From positions 310,001 to 374,000 of the forward strand of contig NZ_JABJXS010000001.1 in NCBI RefSeq assembly GCF_013155275.1: 64,000 bases of DNA, given 5' to 3'. The notes under the pieces were generated by a model. The model saw nothing but the letters and a program-made list of their open reading frames with translations, made no database searches and was not told where the DNA came from. The stretch is from Brenneria sp. hezel4-2-4 (GTDB lineage Bacteria > Pseudomonadota > Gammaproteobacteria > Enterobacterales > Enterobacteriaceae). Positions 32,836-40,561 of this stretch are shown piece after piece (position 1 is the first letter of the stretch; every line of letters begins with the position of its first letter). The translations under genes and the position numbers were made by a program.

Positions 32836-33135
32836 ATGGGGCAGGTATTTAAACTCACACCAAAAGAAAGTCAGAGAGTTGATTCTAGTGTCTATGGCCC
32901 CCATAATCATTCTCATGATGGTGGAAATGGCGGAGGTGATGGCATGTTAGAAAAACGCGTGGAAAAACTCGAAAACACTATGTCAGACCTGCGCACCGAC
33001 ATCGCCGTAATCAAATCGAATTACGCAACTAAAGCAGATTTACACGAAGAAATCGGTAAACAAACTAAGTGGTTAGCAGCAACAATTATTGCTACTGCTG
33101 CCATAGCCTTAGCTGTTGCAAGATTTATCTTTTGA
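32836..33135 (+). CDS. small coiled-coil protein with C-terminal membrane anchor (rexB position)
   Basis: A 99-residue protein. A His/Gly-rich stretch ([15 protein letters not shown], residues 22-36) precedes a short coiled coil ([20 protein letters not shown], then [19 protein letters not shown]) and one C-terminal membrane helix ([21 protein letters not shown]). This plan recurs in many enterobacterial prophages and resembles XhlA-type proteins. It starts one base after the previous stop. The pair could act in exclusion of other phages from the lysogen, by position only. Confidence 0.6.
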   Translation: MGQVFKLTPKESQRVDSSVYGPHNHSHDGGNGGGDGMLEKRVEKLENTMSDLRTDIAVIKSNYATKADLHEEIGKQTKWLAATIIATAAIALAVARFIF

Positions 33136-33157
33136 GTTAACCTCAAGGTTCCCAACC

Positions 33158-33180
33158 ATCCCGCCCCGGCGGGATTTTTT
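33158..33180 (+). terminator. intrinsic terminator of the cI transcription unit
   Basis: ATCCCGCCCCGGCGGGAT followed by six T, 25 bases after the stop of the small membrane protein gene. It closes the plus-strand lysogenic unit (cI and two small genes). Confidence 0.85.
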
Positions 33181-33234
33181 GTGCCCTGCCTGACTTATCT
33201 ACCATTCACGCAGCCGACATAATCGAGCCGAACC

Positions 33235-34020
33235 TCAATAGTATGATTTAGCCGCGTCTTTGTTTGCCTTCTTGTAGATCGGAGTTATTGCTGGCAATTT
33301 TGCTTCAACCGCATTCAAAAACTCATTGTAATCCTCCGACGACGATCGGACTTGGCAAGCCCTATTTTTCTCTGTAACGATGAAATCAGGAAACATCCGC
33401 AAAGCAGCAAGATTCTGCGCTGGCAGTTTGCCGTTTGCGTTCGTCACCACGGTAACCAGACATTGTTCCGCTGCTCTTGCTTGGTCACCATAAAGCGCCT
33501 TAGTGACTTCGTAGGAACGGCGAAATCTGTAGTCCATTGGTGCTTTCTGCCATCCCGGATTACTTTTCAAGAGTTCGTCAACTTCCACCGCTACATCGAA
33601 CTTGGGCGATCCGGTTTCGTGCCAAGAGTTCAGTTCTGGGACTGATTTTAAGGCATCACTGACAGCCTTTGGCATCTCCGGTTCCGTAGGTGGTGAGGAT
33701 GGCGGCGGCGGCATAGTTTTTTTATCATGAAGTACCCACCCGTATCCCATCATACAGTCACTGAAAATTCGATCTCTTTCCGCAGCGGCACCTATTGCGC
33801 TCCCCATATTCCAGCCTTGCGAAAAACCAGAGGAGAAGTTTCCAGGGCCGATTGTAGTCGGAGTGTAGATCTGCGGATTGGATACCCCTTGAGACATAGA
33901 ATTGCATGTGGCGCGATCGGCGTAAAAATCTTGCATCGTTTTGCTGTAGTTCACCCAGATCTTCTCTCCTGCGCATCCTGATATAACAGACATAAATATA
34001 AGAATCGTTATTTTTTTCAT
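33235..34020 (-). CDS. prophage lipoprotein with a scaffold-related domain
   Basis: A 261-residue lipoprotein. The signal peptide MKKITILIFMSVISGC ends in a lipobox with Cys16. Residues ~20-95 are Cys/Gly/Ser-rich (YADRATCNSMSQGVSNPQIY, SDCMMGYGWVLHDK), as in small outer-membrane lipoproteins. A Pro-rich linker (PPPPSSPPTEPEMP) leads to residues 120-180, which align without gaps to residues ~208-266 of the phage scaffold protein (21 of 59 identical by my count). The gene is on the minus strand between the lysogenic unit and PL, with its own start region. It may change the lysogen's surface. Confidence 0.75.
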   Translation of the reverse strand: MKKITILIFMSVISGCAGEKIWVNYSKTMQDFYADRATCNSMSQGVSNPQIYTPTTIGPGNFSSGFSQGWNMGSAIGAAAERDRIFSDCMMGYGWVLHDKKTMPPPPSSPPTEPEMPKAVSDALKSVPELNSWHETGSPKFDVAVEVDELLKSNPGWQKAPMDYRFRRSYEVTKALYGDQARAAEQCLVTVVTNANGKLPAQNLAALRMFPDFIVTEKNRACQVRSSSEDYNEFLNAVEAKLPAITPIYKKANKDAAKSYY

Positions 34021-34131
34021 GACGTTAGCTTCCTGCTAGAACAGAATATTAAGATAAATCTTATATCACCAATCAAAAGAAAAATAAATCACTCATAAAA
34101 ACAACCGAATATGCAATTAAAATCAATAAAA

Positions 34132-34172
34132 ACAACTTTAGTATTGACATTAAAAACAACTAAAGTTTTAAT
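34132..34172 (+). promoter_or_regulatory. PL promoter with operators OL
   Basis: TTGACA (34144-34149), 17-bp spacer and TTTAAT (34167-34172). The sequence ACAACTAAAGTTTT at 34156-34169 and ACAACTTTAGTATT at 34132-34145 match the operators near cI (ACAACTATGGTTTT), so CI and Cro probably bind here. No gene longer than 40 residues lies between 34021 and 34487; this stretch holds PL, OL, boxA and a small arginine-rich frame. Confidence 0.8.
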
Positions 34173-34193
34173 TACTTCATCCCACCCGGGACA

Positions 34194-34205
34194 CGCTCTT
34201 TAACA
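34194..34205 (+). promoter_or_regulatory. boxA of a nut-like antitermination site
   Basis: CGCTCTTTAACA lies about 15-25 bases after the PL start. It matches boxA of lambda nut sites (CGCTCTTA) and of rrn leaders (TGCTCTTTAACA), where NusB and S10 bind. A clear boxB hairpin is not certain; GGTCCGCATGTACC at 34230-34243 is weak. Confidence 0.6.
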
Positions 34206-34333
34206 GTCAGGTTAAGTTTCACACACCAACGGTCCGCATGTACCGGTGAGACGGCTACGGCTAAACATGTCAGTGTTTTTACTCAGCATCCGATCTGGGT
34301 GCTGCAATAAGGCCACTGAACAGGGGTAAGAGG

Positions 34334-34456
34334 ATGAAACTCGTTAAAGGATACCGACTCGCAGCAAAGAATATCAGTGATAAACGCCGTCAACGCAGGC
34401 GTCAACGCCAGTCGACAAAGGCGTATCTGGAAGGGTGGCGCATAACTATTACGTAG
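34334..34456 (+). CDS. arginine-rich peptide, candidate N-like antiterminator (40 aa)
   Basis: A 40-residue frame starting MKLVKGYRLAAKNISDK and continuing with RRQRRRQRQSTKAYLEGWRI. The cluster of eight Arg/Lys within about 14 residues is like the RNA-binding arginine-rich motif of lambda N, P22 N and phi21 N. GGTAAGAGG lies directly upstream of the ATG. It is the first frame after PL and boxA, which is the place of N. At 40 residues it is much shorter than N (about 107 in lambda), so it could be a remnant, a minimal N or not translated. Confidence 0.4.
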   Translation: MKLVKGYRLAAKNISDKRRQRRRQRQSTKAYLEGWRITIT

Positions 34457-34487
34457 CCAGCGTAATAACTGCGAAAAGGGGAAATTA

Positions 34488-34709
34488 ATGAAGAGACGCA
34501 GTTTTCTTAAAGGATTGATCGGTGTTTCGCTTGTAGGGATTGTAAGCAAGGAAGCTGTAGCTGCTGCGTGTTCCATATCCGAAGATAACAAATCAAAGAC
34601 GCCAACTCCGTCAAAAAAGAAAGCCGAAAGCGATCAAACAATGCGCTTCTACGACGAGAATGGTGTTCTTAGAGTGCAAATCGGCATGCTTGATGATACT
34701 GAGGACTGA
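34488..34709 (+). CDS. small exported protein with Tat-type signal
   Basis: A 73-residue protein starting MKRRSFLKGLIGVSLVGIVS. The RRSFLKG motif followed by a hydrophobic stretch and an AVAAA cleavage region is a twin-arginine (Tat) signal peptide. The mature part (~45 residues) is charged and ends with MRFYDENGVLRVQIGMLDD, a short beta-hairpin motif also seen in larger phage proteins. It is the first well-supported gene of the left operon. GGGGAAATTA precedes the ATG. Function unknown. Confidence 0.6.
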   Translation: MKRRSFLKGLIGVSLVGIVSKEAVAAACSISEDNKSKTPTPSKKKAESDQTMRFYDENGVLRVQIGMLDDTED

Positions 34710-34712
34710 CCA

Positions 34713-34985
34713 ATGACCAAACCACGTAAAAAACGGCGTTCTGCAACTCTGCGGCAGAGCATAGAAAACATTCAGTATATTGCTCAACGCAAAAGTGACC
34801 GCGTAACAAAAGCAATTCTGGTTACAGTTCGCTGTAAACCGATGCCTGACCTCCCTGCTCCACGCAAAAAATCACGTTCCGGCAATACCAACAACGGTAG
34901 CGATCCCGATCGTTATGTTGGCTACTCAGCAGTTGGCCAGCAAAAAATGCGCGGTAGCAGCACTATTCCCCGCGGCGTTTACTGA
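34713..34985 (+). CDS. basic small phage protein (90 aa)
   Basis: A 90-residue, strongly basic protein starting MTKPRKKRRSATLRQSIENI. The N-terminal 35 residues could bind nucleic acid, and an RNA-binding antitermination role is possible but unproven. The C-terminal half is Ser/Gly/Asn-rich and flexible. It starts three bases after the previous stop within the recurrent cassette GAGGACTGACCAATGACC and is followed by a terminator (34998). Confidence 0.55.
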   Translation: MTKPRKKRRSATLRQSIENIQYIAQRKSDRVTKAILVTVRCKPMPDLPAPRKKSRSGNTNNGSDPDRYVGYSAVGQQKMRGSSTIPRGVY

Positions 34986-34997
34986 AACTCCCCCATT

Positions 34998-35022
34998 AGC
35001 TCACTTCGGTGGGCTTTTTTTT
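34998..35022 (+). terminator. intrinsic terminator in the left operon
   Basis: AGCTCAC TTCG GTGGGCT with a TTCG tetraloop and eight T. It lies after the first two left-operon genes. Antitermination would be needed for full expression of bet, exonuclease, xis and int, as with lambda tL1. Confidence 0.85.
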
Positions 35023-35044
35023 CGCCTGTCGAAAGAGGTCCGCA

Positions 35045-35170
35045 ATGGAAATCCTTCTTGCGCTGGCAATCCTGGCCGGATTGTCAGTCGTTATCGCGAC
35101 CGTTTTTCATATCTGGGAGTGGTTATCCGGTCGCCGTATGCCGTCTAAGAGAGGTAAAAATGGCAGATGA
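35045..35170 (+). CDS. small single-span membrane protein (41 aa)
   Basis: A 41-residue frame starting MEILLALAILAGLSVVIATV, then FHIWEWLSGRRMPSKRGKNGR. It has one membrane helix (3-22) followed by a basic tail, suggesting the C-terminus is inside. GAGGTCCGCA precedes the ATG. Its end overlaps the start of the next gene by 11 bases. In lambda this part of the left operon holds kil and similar small inhibitors, but there is no sequence match to Kil. Confidence 0.5.
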   Translation: MEILLALAILAGLSVVIATVFHIWEWLSGRRMPSKRGKNGR

Positions 35171-35456
35171 CATCGCCAAAATTGATTCAATGATTGCGGT
35201 TTTGCGCAACATGAAAGCCGATCTTAAGCGGCTTGGAAAATTAAGCGCTATGGACTACCGGGATATGACTCCGAAGCAGTGCCAAAAGCGCGCCGCCGAT
35301 GCCGACTGGATCGGGATGGAGAACATAAAGCGCCGGCATGAACTTCACGCGTTGGCCGTAGAACTCAATTTTGCAGAGCGGCGCGAAAGCTATCACGAAA
35401 TTGAATTAACTGATGGGTGGCACCGATTCAAATATAAGCCACGAGAACCTAATTAA
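35160..35456 (+). CDS. hypothetical phage protein (98 aa)
   Basis: A 98-residue charged, helical protein starting MADDIAKIDSMIAVLRNMKA. I chose the ATG at 35160 with AGAGAGGTAAAA upstream rather than a longer frame with a poor site. The central DYRDMTPKQCQKRAADADWI and later KYKPREPN have no known motif. It lies in a row of small left-operon genes. Function unknown. Confidence 0.55.
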   Translation: MADDIAKIDSMIAVLRNMKADLKRLGKLSAMDYRDMTPKQCQKRAADADWIGMENIKRRHELHALAVELNFAERRESYHEIELTDGWHRFKYKPREPN

Positions 35457-35528
35457 TTATTTCGCCAACGCCAAGGGAAACACGCCGCTATATGCGGCTT
35501 TTTTATTGTTCAAAAAGAGGACTAACCA

Positions 35529-35789
35529 ATGCCAATCGTAATGACTCCCGTTAAATCATCCCAGATCCACAGCATCGGCCACGACGCGGCGACCAACACG
35601 CTAGCCATTCGTTTCAACGGTCGCAACAACGTGCCAGGCAGTTTGTATCACTACAGCAACGTAACTGCCGACGATTTCGCGGCATTCTCTGGCGCCGAGT
35701 CCGTCGGCTCCCATTTCTACCGCAACATCAAGCCCAATACGGACAAATTCCCGTACCAGCGCATCAACGAGGAGAAGTCAGAAGCGTAA
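35529..35789 (+). CDS. KTSC domain protein
   Basis: An 86-residue protein made of one KTSC domain (the domain named from the C-terminus of lysyl-tRNA synthetase-like proteins): MTPVKSSQIHSIGHDAATNT, then LAIRFNGRNNVPGSLYHYSNV and FYRNIKPNTDKFPYQRI. Such single-domain proteins are frequent in phages. The role is unknown; nucleic-acid binding is a guess. It uses a variant of the recurrent start cassette (GAGGACTAACCAATG). Confidence 0.8.
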   Translation: MPIVMTPVKSSQIHSIGHDAATNTLAIRFNGRNNVPGSLYHYSNVTADDFAAFSGAESVGSHFYRNIKPNTDKFPYQRINEEKSEA

Positions 35790-35856
35790 CCAGTAGGTTT
35801 TCACCATGCGCCTGTGTCGGGCGCATGCGTAAGCCCATTGGCACAGTGAGGTTCAT

Positions 35857-36195
35857 ATGTACGAGTACAACTACCAGCGGATGCAGGAGGAACGCCGGGA
35901 ACAATACGAACGCAGACTGCCACACGATCCGGTTGAGCAGGCGGTGCTGGCTGAGCGTATCGAATACCTGCGGCGCCATGCTCACTTCTTTAACCGGATA
36001 AAGCAGCTCATCGCGGCTGAATGCGTGGTGGCCGGCAACGACGAAAGGCCAGTTCAAAGGCTGGTTGAATCCCCGGAAATGGAAGAATTTCTGAATGAGT
36101 TTCAGGAAAAGATATTTGCCATGACGGTTAAGGCCGAACGCCTTAACGAATTAGACACCGCACGCGATCCCCTTCCCCGCGAAATTTTCTGGTAG
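35857..36195 (+). CDS. hypothetical phage protein (112 aa)
   Basis: A 112-residue helical charged protein (MYEYNYQRMQEERREQYERR). Tyr, Glu and Arg are frequent and there is no signal or membrane segment. GTGAGGTTCAT precedes the ATG. It belongs to the small-gene part of the left operon. No family is recognised. Confidence 0.5.
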   Translation: MYEYNYQRMQEERREQYERRLPHDPVEQAVLAERIEYLRRHAHFFNRIKQLIAAECVVAGNDERPVQRLVESPEMEEFLNEFQEKIFAMTVKAERLNELDTARDPLPREIFW

Positions 36196-36265
36196 CCCCA
36201 AAAGAGAAAAGCCCCAGCTTTCGCCGGGGCTATCCCGGTCAGCGGCGACCAAACCGCATGACCAT

Positions 36266-36283
36266 AAGGACTGACCAATGACC
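36266..36283 (+). repeat. recurrent start cassette AAGGACTGACCAATGACC
   Basis: This 18-base unit holds a Shine-Dalgarno site and an ATG. Here it opens a frame of only eight codons (MTIKIISS). The same unit, with few changes, starts the genes at 34713, 35529, 36489 and 41744 on the plus strand and 31143, 28354, 22696 and 20007 on the minus strand. A copy without the ATG lies at 19098-19112. Confidence 0.75.
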
Positions 36284-36337
36284 ATAAAGATCATCAGCAG
36301 CTGATCGGGGACCAACCCGATCGCTAAGGAGTATACC

Positions 36338-36475
36338 GTGTCCGTAAAACATATCCAGTACCAACACCGCGTAGGCAGCCACAACATCCACCACTATCCG
36401 GAGCAAAAGCACGGCCTGACGTTCGTCATTGTCGTTACGGTTGCCTCGTTTTTCGCCTTGGCATTATTTCTTTGA
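36338..36475 (+). CDS. small membrane protein (45 aa, GTG start)
   Basis: A 45-residue frame with GTG start after AAGGAGTATACC, a strong ribosome site. It begins MSVKHIQYQHRVGSHNIHHY and ends with one membrane helix (LTFVIVVTVASFFALALFL). The His-rich head is unusual. It ends 13 bases before bet. Similar tiny membrane proteins are common in left operons. Function unknown. Confidence 0.5.
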   Translation: MSVKHIQYQHRVGSHNIHHYPEQKHGLTFVIVVTVASFFALALFL

Positions 36476-36488
36476 TAAGGACTGACCA

Positions 36489-37343
36489 ATGACCACCAAT
36501 AATGCAGTTTCAACACTGCCACAGGCTGTTATCGCGTTGGGTATCGATGATCCCACTTGGAACGCGCTGAAAAACAGCATCTACCCCGGCGCCCGAGACG
36601 ATTCCGTCATTATGGCGGTGAGCTATTGCCGCGCTCGGAATCTGGATCCCTTGATGAAGCCCGTTCATCTGGTTCCGATGAACGTTAAAGATGCCCAGTC
36701 CGGGCAATATGGATGGCGGGATGTGGTAATGCCTGGCATTGGCCTTTATCGGATACAGGCGGAGCGTTCCGGTAGTTATGCTGGCGCCGAAGAGCCTGAA
36801 TTTGGCCCCGATGTGACCAAAAAATTTGGCAACGTCGAAATTACATTTCCCTCTTGGTGCAAATACACCGTTCGCAAACAAATGCTTAATGGATATATCG
36901 CCGAGTATTCGGCGAAAGAATACTGGCTTGAAAACTATGCCACCGCAGGTAAAGACACCGATATGCCCAACGCCATGTGGAAAAAACGTCCCTACGGGCA
37001 ACTGGCAAAGTGCGCGGAAGCCCAGGCTCTGCGCAAGGCATGGCCGGAAATCGGCCAGCAGCCTACCGCTGAAGAAATGGAAGGGAAGGATCTGGATGTA
37101 TCCGGCGCGTTCAATGCCGCCAAAGACGTGACGCCCAAGACGACAACGACCGCGTCTGCGGCGTTACCGAACTATCCCAGTGATCGTTTCAATGAATATC
37201 TTCCGCAGTGGCAAACGATGATGGAAAGCGGCAAGAAAAGCGCCGAACAGATCATCGCTATGACCGCCAGCAAATACACCCTTTCCGAAGAACAAAAACT
37301 CGCCATTAAAGATTTGGAGCCAATCCATGCACACAATTCATGA
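36489..37343 (+). CDS. bet: single-strand annealing recombinase, Bet family
   Basis: A 284-residue annealing protein. The segment SVIMAVSYCRARNLDPLMKPVHLVPM is the hallmark of Redbeta/Bet proteins, followed by GWRDVVMPGIGLYRIQAERSG and a lysine-rich DNA-binding region with MWKKRPYGQLAKCAEAQALRKAWPE. The C-terminal ~70 residues are a separate helical domain that probably contacts the exonuclease. It overlaps the YqaJ exonuclease start by 17 bases. Together they would perform phage homologous recombination by strand annealing. Confidence 0.93.
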   Translation: MTTNNAVSTLPQAVIALGIDDPTWNALKNSIYPGARDDSVIMAVSYCRARNLDPLMKPVHLVPMNVKDAQSGQYGWRDVVMPGIGLYRIQAERSGSYAGAEEPEFGPDVTKKFGNVEITFPSWCKYTVRKQMLNGYIAEYSAKEYWLENYATAGKDTDMPNAMWKKRPYGQLAKCAEAQALRKAWPEIGQQPTAEEMEGKDLDVSGAFNAAKDVTPKTTTTASAALPNYPSDRFNEYLPQWQTMMESGKKSAEQIIAMTASKYTLSEEQKLAIKDLEPIHAHNS

Positions 37344-38898
37344 ATGCCAGCAGGGCTCAGCCGAATGGCTGGATCTGCGCACTAAGTATTTCACCGCTAG
37401 CGAAGCACCAGCCATGATGGGTGAAAGCAAATATCAGACGCGAAACACCCTTTTGCACCTGAAAGCAACCGGAGTTGCAACTGAGGTTGACGCAGCGACA
37501 CAGCGCCTGTTCGACGCTGGGCACGAAACCGAAGCTAAAGCACGCGCCATTCTGGAAGGGTACCTCGGTGAAGACCTGTTCCCCATTGTCGCCACTCGCG
37601 ACAATCTGCTGGCCTCGGTGGATGGCATCGACATGGCGGAAACTACCGTGTTCGAGCATAAGCTACTCAATAAAGACGTGGTTGCCATGACCGAGGCTGG
37701 CGAATTATCACCACACTACTACTGGCAGTTAGAGCAACAACTTTATGTCACCGGCGCCGAGCGAGCACTATTCATTTGTTCCGACGGCACGGAAGAGAAT
37801 CTCTACATGCTGGAGTATCGCCCAGTACCGGGCCGTATTGAAAAACTGCTGGCGGGTTGGGCGCAATTCGAACGGGATCTGGCCGCCTACGTTCCATCTG
37901 AGTCCTCCCTAGCGGTGGTCGCCGAAGCAGTACAGGATCTGCCGGCAGTATCAGTGCAGGTCAACGGGCAAATAGAAGTTCGCGAAAACTTCAAGATTTT
38001 CGAGGTAGCACTGCGCGACTTCCTGGAAAACAAGCTGATCCGCGAACCGGAAACCGACCAGGACTTTGCCGATCTCGACCTGCAAATAAAGGCGATGAAA
38101 AAGGCGGAAGATACACTGAACGCCGCCGAGGCGATGATGCTGGCGCAAATCCAGAGTGTGGATGAAGCGAAACGCCAAAAGGACATGCTCGCCAAACTGG
38201 TGCGCGACAATCGGCTGATGGCCGAAAAGTTGCTTGCCAGTGAGAAAGAGCGCCGGCGCGCGGAGAAAGTCGTCGCGGCACGTAAGGTATTCACCGATCA
38301 CGTTGCCGATCTCCAGCGCGAAATTAGTGGCGTGCGCCTTGATATCGCCGTCCCAGATTTCGCAGGCGCCATCAAGGGACTGAAAACCATGTCGAGCATT
38401 CAGGACAAGATCGACACTGCTCTGGCTAACGGCAAGATCGCCGCCGACCTGCAACAACTGACCGCCAAGCCGTTCGATGATTTCAAACTGGCGGTAACAG
38501 CACGCATCGATGCACACAAGAAAGCGGAAGAAGCCCGACTGGAAGCCGAACGTGAGCGCATCCGCCGGGAAGAAGCGACGCGTCTGGAGGCGGAACAGCA
38601 GCAGGAACAGCCACTCGCCCGCGAAACCGAAAGCGTGGAAACCACCGCGCCGCAATTGCTCGCAGCGGCAGTAAGAAACATCCCACGGTCCACGCCGAAT
38701 GCCGTGCCTTCGTTGCGCTTGGGGCAAATCAACGATCGCCTAGCGCCTATCGCCTTGACTGCCGATGGCTTGGCGCGCCTGGGCATCACGCATGCAGCCA
38801 CGGATAAATCCGCGAAGCTCTACCACGAAAGCGATTTCTCACGCATCTGCGCCACGTTGCTGCGACACATCGAGTCTGTTCAGGCCGCGAACAACTAA
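37327..38898 (+). CDS. YqaJ-type exonuclease with long C-terminal extension
   Basis: A 523-residue protein. The first ~200 residues are a lambda-exonuclease/YqaJ nuclease: CQQGSAEWLDLRTKYFTASE, GHETEA (65-70), ASVDGID with catalytic Asp (96-102), FEHKL with Glu and Lys (109-113), and YYWQLEQQLYVTG. Typical YqaJ enzymes are about 200-350 residues. The extra ~300 residues are coiled coil (AEKLLASEKERRRAEKVVAA, EEARLEAERERIRREEATRL) plus a C-terminal domain (LRLGQINDRLAPIALTADGL). The partner Bet lies upstream and overlaps, so the pair is coupled. Confidence 0.9.
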   Translation: MHTIHECQQGSAEWLDLRTKYFTASEAPAMMGESKYQTRNTLLHLKATGVATEVDAATQRLFDAGHETEAKARAILEGYLGEDLFPIVATRDNLLASVDGIDMAETTVFEHKLLNKDVVAMTEAGELSPHYYWQLEQQLYVTGAERALFICSDGTEENLYMLEYRPVPGRIEKLLAGWAQFERDLAAYVPSESSLAVVAEAVQDLPAVSVQVNGQIEVRENFKIFEVALRDFLENKLIREPETDQDFADLDLQIKAMKKAEDTLNAAEAMMLAQIQSVDEAKRQKDMLAKLVRDNRLMAEKLLASEKERRRAEKVVAARKVFTDHVADLQREISGVRLDIAVPDFAGAIKGLKTMSSIQDKIDTALANGKIAADLQQLTAKPFDDFKLAVTARIDAHKKAEEARLEAERERIRREEATRLEAEQQQEQPLARETESVETTAPQLLAAAVRNIPRSTPNAVPSLRLGQINDRLAPIALTADGLARLGITHAATDKSAKLYHESDFSRICATLLRHIESVQAANN

Positions 38899-38924
38899 GT
38901 CCCTCTCCATTTAGGAAACACCTT

Positions 38925-40064
38925 ATGACCACCACAACAACCGTCGCTGACGTGTTGGAATCTTCCCTGCGCCCCGTTCGGGCGCAACTCGACTTGGCGA
39001 CATCGCAGACCACCGGCATTGCCCAGCGTTCCGTTGAAAGTGCAGGTGTTTTATTAAATCAAGCACAGGCCCTGTGTATTGAGCAGATCAACGCTGAAAC
39101 CGACGAATACAACACTCTGTTGGATCGTCTGGAGGCGGCAGAAAACGCGCTGACAACCAAAGAACTGGCGCTGACGCAAGTTCAAGAGCGAATTGATGAC
39201 GCGGAGTTGACGGCGGCAGAGGCCACAGCCGAACGCGACAGCATTACCGCCAAATACAAACTGGCGCTATCCGATCAACGGGTACTGTCAGAGGAAGTCA
39301 ACCGCCTGAAATCGCTTAACCCGGAGCGCATCAAAGCTCAACTGGTGCGGGTAAAAACCGATCTGGAGGACAGCCGCACCCTGCGCAATCAGCAGTTGGC
39401 CGAAATACGGCGCGTTAAGAAAGAACTGGCCGATAAGGCCAGCAAATTAGCCAGCATGGTTCAGATTAACGATGAGTTGAGCAACCACGTTGCTGACCTG
39501 AGAGCCCGGCTGCAACGCACCGATGGCGACGTGGCGCCGCGCTACTGGCAGGCAGCAAACGGTGTTCAGTTCTACTTCTACACCTTCCAGTGGGGATTAC
39601 AGCTCTATTCCCCTGAATACGACGTCAAGATCCTGAATGACATTGACTGGCATCTGGAGATCCGCAGCACTATCGGCATCTGCATGATTGTATCTGTCAC
39701 CGAGTGGGCCATTCCTATCTACCCCACTGTAGAAAACTTCAAAGAAGCGTGGCCGGACGGTTTAAACGAGGCCGTCACGGTACGAATCCGTGAACTGCTG
39801 GAAGAAACCCACCCTCACCTGGTGCGCCGGGCTGAATGGGCGGAATCCATGCTTACGGAAACCCTGCCACTGAAAGAACAACATCTGGAACTCTTGGCTG
39901 CGTCCAACATTCATTCCCTGTTTGATGTGGTTCGCCGTACGCCGGAAATGCTGGCCGAGCGTGTTAAAGGCTTCGGGATCGCCACGGCACGCCAGGTTCA
40001 CGCCAAATGCATGAGTCTGGTGAAGGACTGGGGAAAAACTCAAAAACACAGCGAGGCGGCTTGA
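38925..40064 (+). CDS. coiled-coil phage protein with C-terminal globular domain
   Basis: A 379-residue protein. Residues ~60-205 form a long coiled coil (LDRLEAAENALTTKELALTQ, VRVKTDLEDSRTLRNQQLAE). The C-terminal ~170 residues are globular, with aromatic strands (VQFYFYTFQWGLQLYSPEYD) and an end that could be a helix-hairpin-helix (ERVKGFGIATARQVHAKCMS). It lies between the exonuclease and a small gene in the left operon. I do not recognise the family. A link to recombination is suggested only by position and the possible DNA-binding end. Confidence 0.6.
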   Translation: MTTTTTVADVLESSLRPVRAQLDLATSQTTGIAQRSVESAGVLLNQAQALCIEQINAETDEYNTLLDRLEAAENALTTKELALTQVQERIDDAELTAAEATAERDSITAKYKLALSDQRVLSEEVNRLKSLNPERIKAQLVRVKTDLEDSRTLRNQQLAEIRRVKKELADKASKLASMVQINDELSNHVADLRARLQRTDGDVAPRYWQAANGVQFYFYTFQWGLQLYSPEYDVKILNDIDWHLEIRSTIGICMIVSVTEWAIPIYPTVENFKEAWPDGLNEAVTVRIRELLEETHPHLVRRAEWAESMLTETLPLKEQHLELLAASNIHSLFDVVRRTPEMLAERVKGFGIATARQVHAKCMSLVKDWGKTQKHSEAA

Positions 40065-40065
40065 T

Positions 40066-40485
40066 ATGGAAGAAGAATTGCACCCTGTAGCCGTCCTGTT
40101 CAAAGCAGAAGACGACCACTGCGACTGGACGCACGTCATTATCCATCGTATGCGCGTCCGGTCCGCAATACACACAGGCAAACCGTATAAACCGGAACCA
40201 AAGCCAATCTATGTCGGCAACCGGTTCCCGGCGGTTTCGCCTGTTGCGCCACGCATCGGTGCGCGGCGATGCTACTCAGCCAATATCATGCTGTCGGTTT
40301 ACCAACTCCACCGCCGCGGCATCAACGAAAACGTGATCGCCAAAGACACCAGCATTCCTGTCGGCGATATCCGCAAACTGCTGACGCATAAAACGCAGAC
40401 CCAGCGCAAACAATGGCAACTGGCCCAGCAATTACCGCTGCCGTCAAAGGCAGTGATTCTGGCGCGACTAGCAAAAGAACAGTGA
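40066..40485 (+). CDS. hypothetical phage protein with possible helix-turn-helix
   Basis: A 139-residue protein starting MEEELHPVAVLFKAEDDHCD. The second half, SANIMLSVYQLHRRGINENVIAKDTSIPVGDIRKLLTHKT, looks like a helix-turn-helix, followed by a basic tail. It starts two bases after the stop of the upstream gene. It may be a small DNA-binding regulator. Family unknown. Confidence 0.55.
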   Translation: MEEELHPVAVLFKAEDDHCDWTHVIIHRMRVRSAIHTGKPYKPEPKPIYVGNRFPAVSPVAPRIGARRCYSANIMLSVYQLHRRGINENVIAKDTSIPVGDIRKLLTHKTQTQRKQWQLAQQLPLPSKAVILARLAKEQ

Positions 40486-40561
40486 AAAGTTGTTGTAGGA
40501 TAGATATCCTGACAGTCCAACTATTATGATGATTATTTATACTTTCTCTCTGGACAAGTGC

